DNA of 64,000 nt from Rhodospirillaceae bacterium (GCA_040219235.1 JAVJSV010000011.1:1116001-1180000), one strand, 5' to 3'. Shown: positions 35,226 through 45,552, counted from the first letter of the stretch. Numbers and translations are program-made. Notes: generated from the letters alone by a model not told the origin.

Positions 35226-36572
35226 TCAAACCTTAATGTGTTGCCAGCGGCCAAATTGCCAGAACCCGGCAAAGATCAGCGTTGTGAGCAGGCGGTAGGT
35301 GATGAACCACGTCCATACGCCCATCAGTCCATAGCCCATCACCGGTCCGATTACATACGCCAGGGGTAAGAACACCAGCCACTGCAAGCTGATCGACATC
35401 TTAGCCACGATCTTGGCCGCGCCAGCACCTTGCAGACCGCTCAGGAGAATCATCGAAACGGCTTCAAACCATATCGTTGCCCCAACCAAAATGAGGGCCG
35501 GTCGTGCCAGCGCAATGACCTCAGGGTCGGTGAGAAAGATCGACAGGATCGGCGTTGGCAGAAAGACCATGGGAATGCCCAGCACGCCCATAACGCAGAT
35601 CCCGATTTTCACGACATCCCACCCCCAGGCTTTGGCATCTTCCGGATCGCCGCGCCCCAAGGCTTGGCCGACCATGGACGCGCAGGCAATCCCCAGCCCT
35701 AATCCCGGCAAAAATGCGGTCTGAGAGACATTCATCAAAACGTTTGCCGCGGCCAATTCTGCGGTCCCAATTTTTCCAATAATCAAAAATAGGGCGGTAA
35801 ACCCGGCGGCAAAAAAGAACTGCTGAATGGAAGCTGGGATTGAGATGCGCAGAATACCTACAAGAGTTTCGCGTTTGGGCAGGCGGTCCATAAAGCCCCG
35901 GTCGCGGGCCAGATGCCAGGCTTGAGTGGCGTAGAGGACAGTCCCCACAAAAATTGAAATCGTCGTCGCGATACCGGCGCCTTCAGCCCCCAGGGCCGGG
36001 GCTCCCAGATTGCCGAAGATGAGAACCCAGTTGAGGAAAATATTGACCACATGCATCACGATCAGAGTGCGCATGTAGACCAACGACATGTTGATTCCGT
36101 TCCAGAACCCGCGGAAGGAATAGTTCATGGCAATCGCAACTGTGCCCAGAAAGCGGGCCTGTAAGTAGGGCACACCTTGCTCAACAACCTCCGGATCGCT
36201 GACCAAGAGAGGGAACCCATAGGGGGTCGCATAGTAAAATATGACCGTCAGCGGCACGCCGATAATGAAGGCGAGGAATAAGCCGCCGTTTAAAGGAATC
36301 GCGGTTTCGTGCTCCTTGCCTTCGCCTTTTCGGCGCGACGCAATGGCTTGAACGCCGGTGCCCAACCCTAGAATGATTGCGATCGCCATAAAATTTGTAA
36401 AACTGGCGATCCCAACAGCTGCTAGGGCGGTCGGACCAACCCGTCCGACCATGGCTGTATCGACCAGATTCAGGATGTTTTGCGAGACCATGCCGGCAAC
36501 AATTGGCAGCGATAGCGTTAGAATTGTCTTAAGCCGACTTGCGGGCAGTGGTGTTGGCGTCGCGTCGGTCAT
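35226..36572 (-). CDS. MATE family multidrug/toxin efflux transporter
   Basis: A 448-residue MATE exporter of about 12 membrane helices. The start SRLKTILTLSLPIVAGMVSQ and NLVDTAMVGRVGPTALAAVG is the hallmark first-repeat motif (helices 1-2). The second repeat begins near residue 235 (ISIPASIQQFFFAAGFTALF) and has GTAELAAANVLMNVSQTAFLPG. Exports cationic or other toxic compounds in exchange for Na+ or H+. No regulator or partner gene adjacent; divergent from the tannase-family gene. Confidence 0.93.
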   Translation of the reverse strand: MTDATPTPLPASRLKTILTLSLPIVAGMVSQNILNLVDTAMVGRVGPTALAAVGIASFTNFMAIAIILGLGTGVQAIASRRKGEGKEHETAIPLNGGLFLAFIIGVPLTVIFYYATPYGFPLLVSDPEVVEQGVPYLQARFLGTVAIAMNYSFRGFWNGINMSLVYMRTLIVMHVVNIFLNWVLIFGNLGAPALGAEGAGIATTISIFVGTVLYATQAWHLARDRGFMDRLPKRETLVGILRISIPASIQQFFFAAGFTALFLIIGKIGTAELAAANVLMNVSQTAFLPGLGLGIACASMVGQALGRGDPEDAKAWGWDVVKIGICVMGVLGIPMVFLPTPILSIFLTDPEVIALARPALILVGATIWFEAVSMILLSGLQGAGAAKIVAKMSISLQWLVFLPLAYVIGPVMGYGLMGVWTWFITYRLLTTLIFAGFWQFGRWQHIKV

Positions 36573-36730
36573 ATAAATCCCTGAACCCCAAAATCTCTAT
36601 GAGGACACTCTACGCGATAAAATTGGCTATGGGTTTGACAAACACGTGACCGGCTCACACTTGACCATTGACGCGGGGGAGGCTCTTAGCCCTACGATGA
36701 TCAAGGTGAAGTCAGAATCAGGGGAATAAA

Positions 36731-38296
36731 ATGCGACATTGGCCAAAAGTCCTACTGCTATTTTGTATCGGTGTGCTGATGACGAATGCATCTGATGCAC
36801 AGTCAGCCACAGAGGCCCAATGCCAAGCGCTCCTCAATCAGGACTTTTCAACGGTCATTGATGCCCCCACTCATCTTATGGGCAGCAAGGCTGTTCCGGC
36901 ATCAGCGGATGGTGTGCCTGCGCATTGTCAGGTGCGTGGCTATGTTGCGCCTAGCATCGAGTTTGAGATCCGGCTGCCCCTGAATAACTGGAACAGCAAA
37001 TTTCTGAAGCGCGGCTGCGGTGGCTTCTGTGGTGGCGTTTTTATCACCGCGTGTAACAATCACTTGAAAGATGGCTATGCCTGCATTGCGAGTGATATGG
37101 GCCATACCTCCACCGGCACCGACGCGAAATGGGCCTATAACGATGTCCAGTCCGAAATCGATTTTGGCTATCGTGCCACCCATGTGGTCACGGTGGCCGG
37201 GAAGGCAATAACGGAGTCCTTCTACGGCACCGCCCCTCAGCGATCCTATTTCATGGGCTGCTCCACCGGCGGCCGTCAGGGATTGGTCGAAGCCCAACGT
37301 TTCCCCTACGACTTTGACGGCATTGTTGCGGGCGCACCGGTGATCAATGAGACCGGTGCGGGCATGCAGCTGTTGTGGAACGTTGTGGCCAACCGTGATG
37401 ACGACGGCAAGCAGATATTGCCCGCCAGCAAAATCCAGATGATTCATGATGCGGTGATCAAGAAATGCGACAGGAATGACGGCCTTGAAGATGGTCTCAT
37501 CGGTGATGCCCGCGTGTGTGATTTTGAACCCAATGCGTTGCAATGTCGTGGTGGGGATCGGGCCTCCTGTCTTACCGCTGCCCAAGTTGAGGTGGTGAAC
37601 AAGATTTATAACGGCCCGGTCAATGCGGCTGGGGAAGCGCTGTATACCGGCGGTGCGCAGCGTGGGTCTGAACTAAACTGGATCGGCACGTACATCAGCG
37701 AAGATGGGGGCCCGTCGATCTATGAAAATTTCATGGGTGATCTGTGGCGCTATCTTGGTTTCATGCCGGACCCTGGTCCTGCGTGGCAGCAAACCGATTT
37801 TGACTTTGATTACGACTACAAACGGCTTGGGTTGATGGAAACCTTTTACAGCGGCTCAAACCCGGACCTGCGCAAATTCAAAGCCAATGGCGGAAAAATT
37901 TTAGTCTATCAAGGCTGGAGTGATCAGTCCGTGGTGCCACTGAATATCATCGACTACACCGACACCGTTACCAATACCATGGGTGGTCAGGCTGCGACGC
38001 AAGAGTTCTTTCGCCTGTTTATGATCCCAGGCATGAATCATTGCACCGGGGGAGACGGGGCTTATGCGATTGATTATCTCGCCTATATGGAAGCATGGCT
38101 TGAGCAGGGAACAGCGCCAGACAGACTGACCGGTATTCACCCAAAGATAAGCGTTGATAGCGCGGGCACCGATTTACCCTTAAGCGCGGACCAGGTCGAG
38201 TTCAGCCGGCCGGTCTTTCCGTATCCTGCGAGGGTTCAATACGATGGAAGCGGTGACCCAACGCAAGACAGCAGTTTTATCCGCGTCGATCCATAG
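36731..38296 (+). CDS. tannase/feruloyl esterase family protein
   Basis: A 521-residue secreted esterase (signal peptide VLLLFCIGVLMTNASDAQSA). The family CS-D-HC arrangement is visible: nucleophile in MGCSTGGRQGL, Asp in YQGWSDQSVVP, and His next to Cys in IPGMNHCTGG; the two cysteines are expected to form the disulfide that holds Ser and His together. YDFDGIVAGAPV is another family landmark. Such enzymes hydrolyse gallate, ferulate or terephthalate-type aromatic esters. GGGGAA ribosome binding site before the ATG. It ends 15 bp from the convergent cysNC end. Confidence 0.92.
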   Translation: MRHWPKVLLLFCIGVLMTNASDAQSATEAQCQALLNQDFSTVIDAPTHLMGSKAVPASADGVPAHCQVRGYVAPSIEFEIRLPLNNWNSKFLKRGCGGFCGGVFITACNNHLKDGYACIASDMGHTSTGTDAKWAYNDVQSEIDFGYRATHVVTVAGKAITESFYGTAPQRSYFMGCSTGGRQGLVEAQRFPYDFDGIVAGAPVINETGAGMQLLWNVVANRDDDGKQILPASKIQMIHDAVIKKCDRNDGLEDGLIGDARVCDFEPNALQCRGGDRASCLTAAQVEVVNKIYNGPVNAAGEALYTGGAQRGSELNWIGTYISEDGGPSIYENFMGDLWRYLGFMPDPGPAWQQTDFDFDYDYKRLGLMETFYSGSNPDLRKFKANGGKILVYQGWSDQSVVPLNIIDYTDTVTNTMGGQAATQEFFRLFMIPGMNHCTGGDGAYAIDYLAYMEAWLEQGTAPDRLTGIHPKISVDSAGTDLPLSADQVEFSRPVFPYPARVQYDGSGDPTQDSSFIRVDP

Positions 38297-38311
38297 TCAC
38301 GGAGAGCATAA

Positions 38312-40168
38312 CTAGACGGGCTTAAGAATGTTCTTTTCTAAGTAGTCCACCATCTTTGCCAACGACTCATCTAACGAGAGTTCTCCGGTGTTAACGTCCA
38401 AGTCGGGAGACTCCGGTGGTTCCCAAGGTGACGAGACGCCGGTGAAATCGTCGATCTCGCCGCGTCGCGCTTTTGCATACAAACCTTTAACATCGCGAGA
38501 TTCACACACGTCCATGTTGGCGCTCACGTGAACCTCGTGGAAATGTTCGCCGATGATCTCCCGTGCTGCAGCACGTGTAGCTTTGGTCGGCGCAATAAAG
38601 GCTGAAATCACAATCGTTCCCGCATCGGCAAACAGCTTTGCGACTTCAGCCACACGGCGAATGTTTTCAATGCGCTCTTCTTCGCTGAACCCAAGGTCCC
38701 GGTTCAGGCCGTTGCGCACGTTGTCGCCGTCCAGCGTGTAGACCTGGATTTTACGGCTGAACAGTTCCCGTTGCAGCGCCATCGCCAAGGTGGATTTTCC
38801 GGCACCGGATAATCCAGACATCCACAATACCGCGCCTGGATACCCGTTGGCTTTGGCGCGTTCTTCTGCTGTGACGGATTGTGGGACAGCCGTTAAGTTG
38901 CGTGACACCACCTCTATATCGCTGCCGCCTTCAATGATGCAGCCACCGACGACATCGTATCCATCCAGCAAAACACCACGCCCCATGGTCGGCAGGTCGT
39001 GAAACAGATCATAAGTAATGTCGCTGCGGGACCGGAGTGTCACTTCTGCGACCCCATTTTGCGTCACTTCCGTTCCACGGTGCCGGCTGAGGTCCTCGAC
39101 ATCAATCACAGTGTCGACGGAATCAACAGTCACATCGTAACTGGCCGTCGCGAGCTTAAGTGTCAGGGATTCGCCCTGACGCAGCGGATCTTTGCTGAGC
39201 CAAAACAGGCGCACAGATAACGCGTTAGAAAGTTTAGGACTCGCTGTTGGAAGTGTGAGGACATGGCCTCTCTCAATAAACAACTCATCGTCTAAGTTCA
39301 GCGCAACAGATTGGCCCGCCTGGACAGATTGAATAGGGGTTGCGGCTTTCCAGCTTCCAAATGCCAATACTTTGGCTGACCGGCCACTCGGCCAAACCGA
39401 AATGGCGTCGCCTTGATTTAAGGTTCCGCTTTCAACCCGGCCAACGATGAAGCGTTTGCCGTCCTGTCGATACACATCCTGAACAGGCATGCGAAAAGGG
39501 CGCTCCGTCGGTGCGGATACTCTTGGAAAGGCATCCAAGGCATCGGTAAGGGTTGGCCCGTCGTACCAGGGCATGCTGCAAGAACGGCGGGCGAGATTAT
39601 CGCCGTGCATGGCGGCCACCGGAATAACCGCTTGAGCGTTCAGACCAATATCTTTGAGATACATGCGCATCTCTGCTTCAACAGTTTTGAAGCGTTCTTC
39701 TGAATGGTCCACCAAGTCCATTTTATTGACGGCGACCACCACCTGCGGAATACCGATCAGGTGCAGCAGGTAGGCATGGCGTCGAGTCTGTTCTGAAACA
39801 CCTTGCTTGGCATCAATCACGATCACGCCCGCGTTCGCACTGGCCGCACCGGTGACCATGTTGCGTAAGAATTCCCGATGGCCGGGTGCATCAATGATCA
39901 CATATCGGCGGGTCTCGGTATGAAACCAGATTTGTGTGGAGTCCACGGTAATCGCCTGGTCACGCTCAAGCTGTAATGCATCCAACACAAACGACCATTC
40001 GAAGGGTACCCCGCGTCGATCAGAACTGGCTTGCAGCTCCTCGACTTTCCCGGTTGGCAATGCGTTCGTGTCATGGAGCATGCGACCGATCAAGGTCGAC
40101 TTGCCGTGATCAATATGCCCGACAATAACAATGGGAAAAGCGCGTTCCCTAACCAAAGGGAACCCCAT
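38312..40168 (-). CDS. cysNC: bifunctional sulfate adenylyltransferase subunit 1 / APS kinase
   Basis: A 618-residue fusion. Residues 1-420 are the GTPase subunit CysN of ATP sulfurylase: P-loop GHIDHGKSTLIGRML, DAPGHREFLRNM, NKMD. Residues 440-618 are APS kinase CysC with the P-loop GLSGAGKSTLAMALQ and DGDNVRNGLNRDLGFS. Together with CysD it converts sulfate to APS and then PAPS, for cysteine synthesis or sulfation. The ATG overlaps the cysD stop by one base (TGATG). The fusion is common in Alphaproteobacteria. It carries all motifs, so both activities should be present. Confidence 0.95.
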   Translation of the reverse strand: MGFPLVRERAFPIVIVGHIDHGKSTLIGRMLHDTNALPTGKVEELQASSDRRGVPFEWSFVLDALQLERDQAITVDSTQIWFHTETRRYVIIDAPGHREFLRNMVTGAASANAGVIVIDAKQGVSEQTRRHAYLLHLIGIPQVVVAVNKMDLVDHSEERFKTVEAEMRMYLKDIGLNAQAVIPVAAMHGDNLARRSCSMPWYDGPTLTDALDAFPRVSAPTERPFRMPVQDVYRQDGKRFIVGRVESGTLNQGDAISVWPSGRSAKVLAFGSWKAATPIQSVQAGQSVALNLDDELFIERGHVLTLPTASPKLSNALSVRLFWLSKDPLRQGESLTLKLATASYDVTVDSVDTVIDVEDLSRHRGTEVTQNGVAEVTLRSRSDITYDLFHDLPTMGRGVLLDGYDVVGGCIIEGGSDIEVVSRNLTAVPQSVTAEERAKANGYPGAVLWMSGLSGAGKSTLAMALQRELFSRKIQVYTLDGDNVRNGLNRDLGFSEEERIENIRRVAEVAKLFADAGTIVISAFIAPTKATRAAAREIIGEHFHEVHVSANMDVCESRDVKGLYAKARRGEIDDFTGVSSPWEPPESPDLDVNTGELSLDESLAKMVDYLEKNILKPV

Positions 40169-40962
40169 CAGAGATACCCCATCGTGCGCAGGCGCTCAAA
40201 GCTGTCTTCCGATTCATGATCCATCGTCCGTCCGGCACGTTCCGGATCTTTCGTGGCCTCAAGTTCGATGATGATTTCTGCAATTGTCGTGGCTTCAGAT
40301 TGTATCGGCTCGGTAATGCCAATCTCGCCCAAGGATCTATAGCGCTGACCATTCTTGGCGTAGTACAAGGGCACCATGGGGATGTCTTCCCGCTCAATGT
40401 AACGCCAGATGTCCACCTCGGTCCAATGCAGCAAGGGGTGCACGCGCACATGGGTGCCGGGTGGGAAGTCGGTGTTGTACTGATCCCAGAACTCGGGCGG
40501 CTGCTCGCGAAAATCCCACGAATTATCTGTACCACGCGGGCTGAACACGCGTTCTTTGGCACGCGTCGCCTGTTCATCCCGGCGAATGCCTGTAATCAGC
40601 GCCTTAAAGCCATAACGCTCAATAGCCTGCTGCAAGCCGAGCGACTTACGTGCGGCAAACCGGGACGCGGGTGGCAGGCTGGCATCAACGTCTTCGATGG
40701 GCGGGCAATCATCTGCGATTAAGTTTAAATTCCACGCGGCACTGTATTGGTCGCGAAAGGCATAAGCCTCGGGGAATTCTTTACCCGTATCTAAGTGTAC
40801 AGCAGGGAAGGGCATGCGGCCCAGAAAAGCTTTTTTGGCCAGCCAGATCATGACGCACGAGTCTTTACCGAGGGACCACAGCAAGGCCAGGGGATCGAAC
40901 TTGTTATAGGCTTCGCGCAATATAAAGATGCTCTGAGCCTCAAGTGCGTCCAAATCGTCCAT
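40168..40962 (-). CDS. cysD: sulfate adenylyltransferase subunit 2
   Basis: A 264-residue ATP-pyrophosphatase (PAPS reductase family) subunit of ATP sulfurylase, which adenylates sulfate. The PP-loop is SLGKDSCVMIWLAKKAF, then FPAVHLDTGKEFPE, GIRRDEQATRAKERVFS and the C-terminal LETKDPERAGRT-like stretch (here LEATKDPERAGRTMDHES). Overlaps cysNC by one base. Probable first gene of the operon; the 156-bp gap upstream to the divergent 41122 gene holds its promoter. No Cys regulator site could be identified with confidence. Confidence 0.95.
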   Translation of the reverse strand: MDDLDALEAQSIFILREAYNKFDPLALLWSLGKDSCVMIWLAKKAFLGRMPFPAVHLDTGKEFPEAYAFRDQYSAAWNLNLIADDCPPIEDVDASLPPASRFAARKSLGLQQAIERYGFKALITGIRRDEQATRAKERVFSPRGTDNSWDFREQPPEFWDQYNTDFPPGTHVRVHPLLHWTEVDIWRYIEREDIPMVPLYYAKNGQRYRSLGEIGITEPIQSEATTIAEIIIELEATKDPERAGRTMDHESEDSFERLRTMGYL

Positions 40963-41121
40963 GAAATCTCAACTTTCAATCACATTACCGGCTTTCTAGC
41001 GTGCCAGATTTCCTTTGTATATCAGCTTTTCCGTGTCGTCGTGGCTTGAGGGCTTGACGGGGGACCATCGTCTCAGGCCCAATCATACACCAGATGAGAC
41101 CAATGAACTGCCGGGGGCATG

Positions 41122-41382
41122 ATGACTAAATTTTTAATATCAGACGAAAATAAAGAAGGATTTCGTTTAGAGGATATTCTGCACGCCATACGCAAAGACG
41201 TTATTACCCGCAGCTTAAAGATTGCGGATGACGGTCGCCCAGAGGCACAGCATGTGTTGAATAACAATATAAAAGTATTGAACTACTTATCAGAGGCCAT
41301 CGCTTTGGCCGAAGATTCGACACGGACATTGGACAAGGCTTTTGGTCCTCATGGATCAGAACCGCGTATCGGCAAAGAATAA
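41122..41382 (+). CDS. hypothetical small protein
   Basis: An 86-residue helical protein (MTKFLISDENKEGFRLEDIL start, GSEPRIGKE end) that I do not recognise. The ATG at 41119 is immediately followed by this second ATG, and the GGGGG upstream is better spaced for the second. Content is amphipathic helix with AEDSTRTLDKAFGPHG near the C-terminus; no signal peptide. It is divergent from cysD and 80 bp upstream of a methyltransferase gene. It reads like a conserved small protein by codon use and composition, but no role can be given. Confidence 0.6.
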   Translation: MTKFLISDENKEGFRLEDILHAIRKDVITRSLKIADDGRPEAQHVLNNNIKVLNYLSEAIALAEDSTRTLDKAFGPHGSEPRIGKE

Positions 41383-41461
41383 GAGCTTTCTCCGTTCTCC
41401 TCTGATTGCCCTGTCGCAAAAAAACTCCTAAGTAGCGCCGTAGATTACAACAGGGTTTTTC

Positions 41462-42241
41462 ATGGCGATCACTCATATCGAATATGCGCTCATCCAACGT
41501 CTGGCGGATGAAAAATTATTTCCGAGCACGCCATCCATTCTCGAACTCGGCCAATCCAATTGGTACGGCGATGTTCCACTCGACACACTCGCCCAGGATG
41601 CCAAGCAATTTGCAGCGTCTCCAGAAGAGTCAGGGGCACTTGTCGAACGCCTGCGGCAGCTATCTCAAGATAAACCGAAACACCTCTTGTTCAAAATTGC
41701 AGACGTGTTCTGGGAAACCTTTTTAGGGCCGCATACTTACATGGCGATTGATTTGCATGGTGTTGATGAGCGGGCTCACAAGTTTGACCTGAATGAACCG
41801 GTGCCGATAGAAGACCAGTTTGATGTTGTTTGTAATTTTGGAACAGCAGAACACATTTTTAATGTCTATCAAGTCTTCAAGACGGTTCATGAGCGCACCA
41901 AGCCCGGTGGTTTGATGCTGCATGGCCTGCCGTTTCAAGGTTGGGTCGATCACGGCTTTTACAATTTTCAACCGACCTTCTATTTCGATTTGGCTGCCGC
42001 CAACGAATACGCGCCAGTTTCTATACTCTACGCTGAAGTGTCACCGCCGAACATTATCGCTGTGGTTGAACGTTCAACCATCCACGGCATGGTTGAACGT
42101 GGAGAAATCGGAGCCAACGCCATGATGTTTGCCGTGTTTCGAAAACCTGAGAACGAGCATGCTTTTGTCGCGCCCCAGCAGGGATACTATGCGCGCACCC
42201 TAGATAAGGACTCAGCCGAACGCTGGCAAAAGCTCCGCTAA
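41462..42241 (+). CDS. class I SAM-dependent methyltransferase-like protein
   Basis: A 259-residue protein of Methyltransf_23 type. A motif-I-like strand SILELGQSNWYGD lacks the canonical GxGxG but has the acid at its strand end. FDVVCNFGTAEHIFN is motif IV-like and TKPGGLMLHGLPF motif VI-like, which are the best evidence. The divergent motif I leaves doubt whether SAM is bound. Proteins with this TAEH motif often sit in surface-glycan or natural-product loci, but neighbours here are unrelated. It has no signal peptide. Confidence 0.65.
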   Translation: MAITHIEYALIQRLADEKLFPSTPSILELGQSNWYGDVPLDTLAQDAKQFAASPEESGALVERLRQLSQDKPKHLLFKIADVFWETFLGPHTYMAIDLHGVDERAHKFDLNEPVPIEDQFDVVCNFGTAEHIFNVYQVFKTVHERTKPGGLMLHGLPFQGWVDHGFYNFQPTFYFDLAAANEYAPVSILYAEVSPPNIIAVVERSTIHGMVERGEIGANAMMFAVFRKPENEHAFVAPQQGYYARTLDKDSAERWQKLR

Positions 42242-42383
42242 GAATATACCCGAATAAGTGCTGTTCCTGGTTCCCTTGCGAACGGCTGAACAGACAGCTC
42301 CTTTAACAATTGCCCGATCTCATCTGGCCATGCACAATGGGAGTACGTTGCGGTTGCAATTCATCAGCATGGGGAAAGCCAGC

Positions 42384-43277
42384 ATGGACAATTATAAAAT
42401 CTCACGACGAGGCCTTGCGTCCACGGCCGCAGGCTTGGGTGTTGCAGCGGCTGGTCTTGGTGCCAGCACCCGCGGGCAGGCAGCGGTCACCGCTCTGCCA
42501 ACGGACCCGGTCGAGCAATTGCACGCCATGGTGAAGATGATGGGAACGCGCGCCGAAGAGCGTGTGATTTGGAAAACCAAAGGCAAGATTTTTGCGATCA
42601 TGCCCGATGATGTGGTTCTGCTGTATGGCATGCGGGGCAGTGAGAGCACGTGGTGGCGGCAAATCGATGATACCACCTACGTGCGCTACAACTCGACCAT
42701 GTCTTTCTTCACCGATCCCGAGACCGATGAATTCATCGACACTTACACAAGTCCGTTTAACGGCGAGACCATCACGCTGCCCGCAAGCTATATCCGCCAC
42801 AAGGAAGGGGAGTTCTTTACGCCAATGGGCAGTTACTATGGCTCCATGAAAAAGGCATTTCCTGAAAAATATAAAGATGAGCCATTGCACATGGATTGGA
42901 CGTTGGATGGCGATGTCATCCGCCGCCAGGAAGGCGACAACTTTCCACCGATCATCCCGCAACCCTCTATCGAGTACGCTTCAATGTTCGCGTGGGCTTC
43001 GGAAGTCTTTGATCCAGACCTGGATCGGGCCAGCGGTGTCTCTAGCGGCTGGAACATTATGGCCGGTTCCCGCACGCCTTACACCGAGTTGGGAATTCCA
43101 CCAGGCAACGTGAACTGGCATTTTGACGCCGTAAAAATCGATGACGCCGATCAGCTGGACGACGATTACCTGGTCCGCGCGCGAGCCCACAGCGATCGGT
43201 TCGATGTCTCACCTGAGCTTGATGAGGGGCCGTCCTTCTTCGAGCGCATCCTTCAACTGCGCGGCCTCTCTAAATAA
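42384..43277 (+). CDS. Tat-exported DUF1838 family protein
   Basis: A 297-residue protein. The ATG at 42384 follows GGGGAAAG and opens a twin-arginine signal (NYKISRRGLASTAAG ... RGQAA). The mature part matches the DUF1838 layout: EERVIWKTKGKIFAIMPDD, FTDPETDEFIDTYTSPFNGE and a C-terminal RARAHSDRFDVSPEL. Function of the family is unknown. A longer frame from 42258 has no such signal and is not used. Followed by a hairpin at 43331 and by ettA. Confidence 0.8.
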   Translation: MDNYKISRRGLASTAAGLGVAAAGLGASTRGQAAVTALPTDPVEQLHAMVKMMGTRAEERVIWKTKGKIFAIMPDDVVLLYGMRGSESTWWRQIDDTTYVRYNSTMSFFTDPETDEFIDTYTSPFNGETITLPASYIRHKEGEFFTPMGSYYGSMKKAFPEKYKDEPLHMDWTLDGDVIRRQEGDNFPPIIPQPSIEYASMFAWASEVFDPDLDRASGVSSGWNIMAGSRTPYTELGIPPGNVNWHFDAVKIDDADQLDDDYLVRARAHSDRFDVSPELDEGPSFFERILQLRGLSK

Positions 43278-43330
43278 GCCTGCTCCAAGGTTAAGAGCCG
43301 TCTCTAAAAATGGCGGTATTCTGGGTGCAC

Positions 43331-43361
43331 ATGGGGTTCTCTTTTTAAGAGAGAGCCCCAT
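43331..43361 (+). terminator. hairpin between DUF1838 gene and ettA
   Basis: ATGGGGTTCTCT pairs with AGAGAGCCCCAT (one G-T pair) around a short T/A loop, 54 bp after the DUF1838 stop. The T-run lies in the loop and not after the stem, so it is not a textbook intrinsic terminator, but it probably marks the transcript end. Confidence 0.4.
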
Positions 43362-43502
43362 TCACATTGATGCGCTTGTTTCAGGGCTTAAATCTGGGAT
43401 ATAGACGTCGCTCAATCGCGCTTTTGAACAGATTTGCTGAGAGCAGTGATTTTATCACTTTCGCGCTCAGGCAATGCACATCGACATTGGAACGAAAGAC
43501 TT

Positions 43503-45182
43503 ATGGCAAGCTATCAATACGTCTACACCATGCACAAACTCGGCAAGAGCTATCCGGGTGGTAAAGAAGTTGTCAAAGACGTTTCCTTGTCGTTCCTCCC
43601 GGGGGCGAAAATTGGTGTGCTTGGCTACAACGGCTCAGGTAAGTCGACGCTGCTCAAAATCATGGCTGGTCTGGATACCGAGTATACCGGCGAGGCCCGG
43701 GCGGCCGATGGTCTTAAAATTGGCTACCTGGAGCAGGAACCCGAGCTCAATCCTGATAAAGACGTGCTGGGCAACGTCATGGAAGGGGTTGGCGAAATCA
43801 ACTCTTTGTTGCAACGGTTTGAAGAGGTCAGCGGCAAGTTCGCCGAGGAAATGACCGACGATGAGATGAATGACCTCATCGCCGAGCAAGCTGACTTGCA
43901 GGAAAAAATTGATGCGGCAGACGGCTGGGATGTCCAGCGTGGCGTCGAGATCGCCATGGATGCCTTGCGCTGCCCGCCAGGGGACTCAGGCGTCGAGAAG
44001 CTCTCGGGGGGTGAAAAACGCCGGGTGGCTTTGTGCCGCCTTTTGCTCTCTAAGCCCGATATGCTGTTGCTTGATGAGCCGACCAACCACCTGGATGCGG
44101 AATCGGTCGGCTGGCTGGAACACTTTCTGGAAGAATATCCAGGCACGGTCGTCGGTGTCACCCACGACCGTTACTTCCTTGATAATGTCACCGGCTGGAT
44201 TCTTGAACTCGACCGTGGCCGCGGTATTCCCTACGAAGGCAATTACTCGTCTTGGCTTGAGCAAAAACAAAAACGGCTTAAGCAGGAAGAGCGCGAAGAA
44301 ACAGGCCGTCAACGGACCCTGCAAACCGAATTGGAATGGGTACGCCAAAGCCCATCGGCCCGTCGCTCCAAGAGCAAGGCGCGTATCTCAGCCTACAATG
44401 ACTTGGTGGCCCAGGCGGCCGAGCGTGCACCGGATCATGCGCAAATTGTTATTCCGCCCGGCGAGCGTTTGGGGGGCTTGGTTATTGAGGCCAAGGGCGT
44501 TTCTAAAGCCTACGGCGACCGTCTCCTGATCGACAACTTGAACTTTAATCTCCCACCTGGCGGTATTGTCGGTGTGATCGGACCCAACGGGGCCGGAAAA
44601 TCGACCCTGTTCAAAATGATCACGGGTATTGAAAAACCTGATTCCGGCGAGCTGCGCATCGGAGACACCGTTAAACTAGGTTATATCGACCAAAATCGTG
44701 AGGCTCTGTCTGCGAATAAGACCGTCTGGGAGGAAATTTCAGACGGTAATGATGAAATCATGTTGGGCAAGTTCCCCGTGCAAAGCCGGGCTTATGTGGG
44801 GCGGTTTAACTTCAAGGGCTCCGACCAGCAGAAAAAGGTCGGACAGTTGTCTGGTGGGGAGCGTAATCGTGTCCATCTGGCCAAAATGTTAAAATCCGGC
44901 TCCAACGTCATCCTCCTCGATGAGCCCACCAATGATCTGGACGTGGATACCTTGCGGGCGTTGGAACTGGCTCTGCTTGAGTTTGCCGGCTGCGCTATTG
45001 TGATCAGCCACGATCGCTGGTTCTTAGACCGGATCGCCACACATATCCTCGCTTTTGAAGGCGATAGCCATGTGGAGTGGTTTGAGGGCAACTTTGAAGA
45101 CTACGAGGAAGACAAACGTCGCCGTCTGGGCACAGATGCCACCGAGCCACATCGTATCAAGTACAAAAAGATTGAGCGTTAA
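43503..45182 (+). CDS. ettA: energy-dependent translational throttle protein (ABC-F)
   Basis: A 559-residue ABC-F ATPase that binds the ribosomal E site and gates translation according to ATP/ADP level. Two ABC domains: Walker [17 protein letters not shown], signature [15 protein letters not shown] and Walker [14 protein letters not shown]; then [31 protein letters not shown] and [13 protein letters not shown]. The toe-print of EttA is the length and the arm in the first domain ([16 protein letters not shown]) and [20 protein letters not shown] in the linker. The ATG at 43503 ([15 protein letters not shown]) is the normal EttA start; the frame extends further upstream. Confidence 0.95.
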   Translation: MASYQYVYTMHKLGKSYPGGKEVVKDVSLSFLPGAKIGVLGYNGSGKSTLLKIMAGLDTEYTGEARAADGLKIGYLEQEPELNPDKDVLGNVMEGVGEINSLLQRFEEVSGKFAEEMTDDEMNDLIAEQADLQEKIDAADGWDVQRGVEIAMDALRCPPGDSGVEKLSGGEKRRVALCRLLLSKPDMLLLDEPTNHLDAESVGWLEHFLEEYPGTVVGVTHDRYFLDNVTGWILELDRGRGIPYEGNYSSWLEQKQKRLKQEEREETGRQRTLQTELEWVRQSPSARRSKSKARISAYNDLVAQAAERAPDHAQIVIPPGERLGGLVIEAKGVSKAYGDRLLIDNLNFNLPPGGIVGVIGPNGAGKSTLFKMITGIEKPDSGELRIGDTVKLGYIDQNREALSANKTVWEEISDGNDEIMLGKFPVQSRAYVGRFNFKGSDQQKKVGQLSGGERNRVHLAKMLKSGSNVILLDEPTNDLDVDTLRALELALLEFAGCAIVISHDRWFLDRIATHILAFEGDSHVEWFEGNFEDYEEDKRRRLGTDATEPHRIKYKKIER

Positions 45183-45552
45183 AACCACGCCGGCCAGGCT
45201 AAACGGTTCTAAACAGTCTCCAGATCACTGCGGCGGATGAGAAACCAGAAAGCCGTGACATTTTTGCACTTTTTCGCTGCAGGAAGCTTAGGGGCACGTT
45301 TGTGATTGTTGAAAAATGACAGTTTTCCTAGATGCACAGTAGCGCACAATGGCATGGACTTCAGTTTTAGACCGCAGTGAGACTTTGTTATGAACGCGAA
45401 TTGAACGCTATAAAACTACCACTCTGTGGACGCTAGAACGATCCCAGTTTGGGGCAGTCTGAACTTTCTCCCATGATCGCCTCGGAGAAAGCTATGCCAT
45501 GTGTATATAGGCATCATCCAAGTTAATTTACACCCAGGGGAGAACTACCTAA
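45183..45552. other. intergenic region upstream of TonB-dependent receptor
   Basis: 370 bp holding the receptor promoter. An 8-bp inverted repeat CTTTCTCC / GGAGAAAG lies at 45464-45491, 60 bp before the start, and an AGGGGAGAA ribosome binding site lies about 10 nt before the ATG at 45553. No recognisable Fur box, leader peptide or riboswitch was seen. No gene is evident. Confidence 0.4.

Noticed and set aside
36902-37585. 227-codon frame opposite the tannase-family gene
   Set aside because: Antisense shadow of a conserved enzyme.
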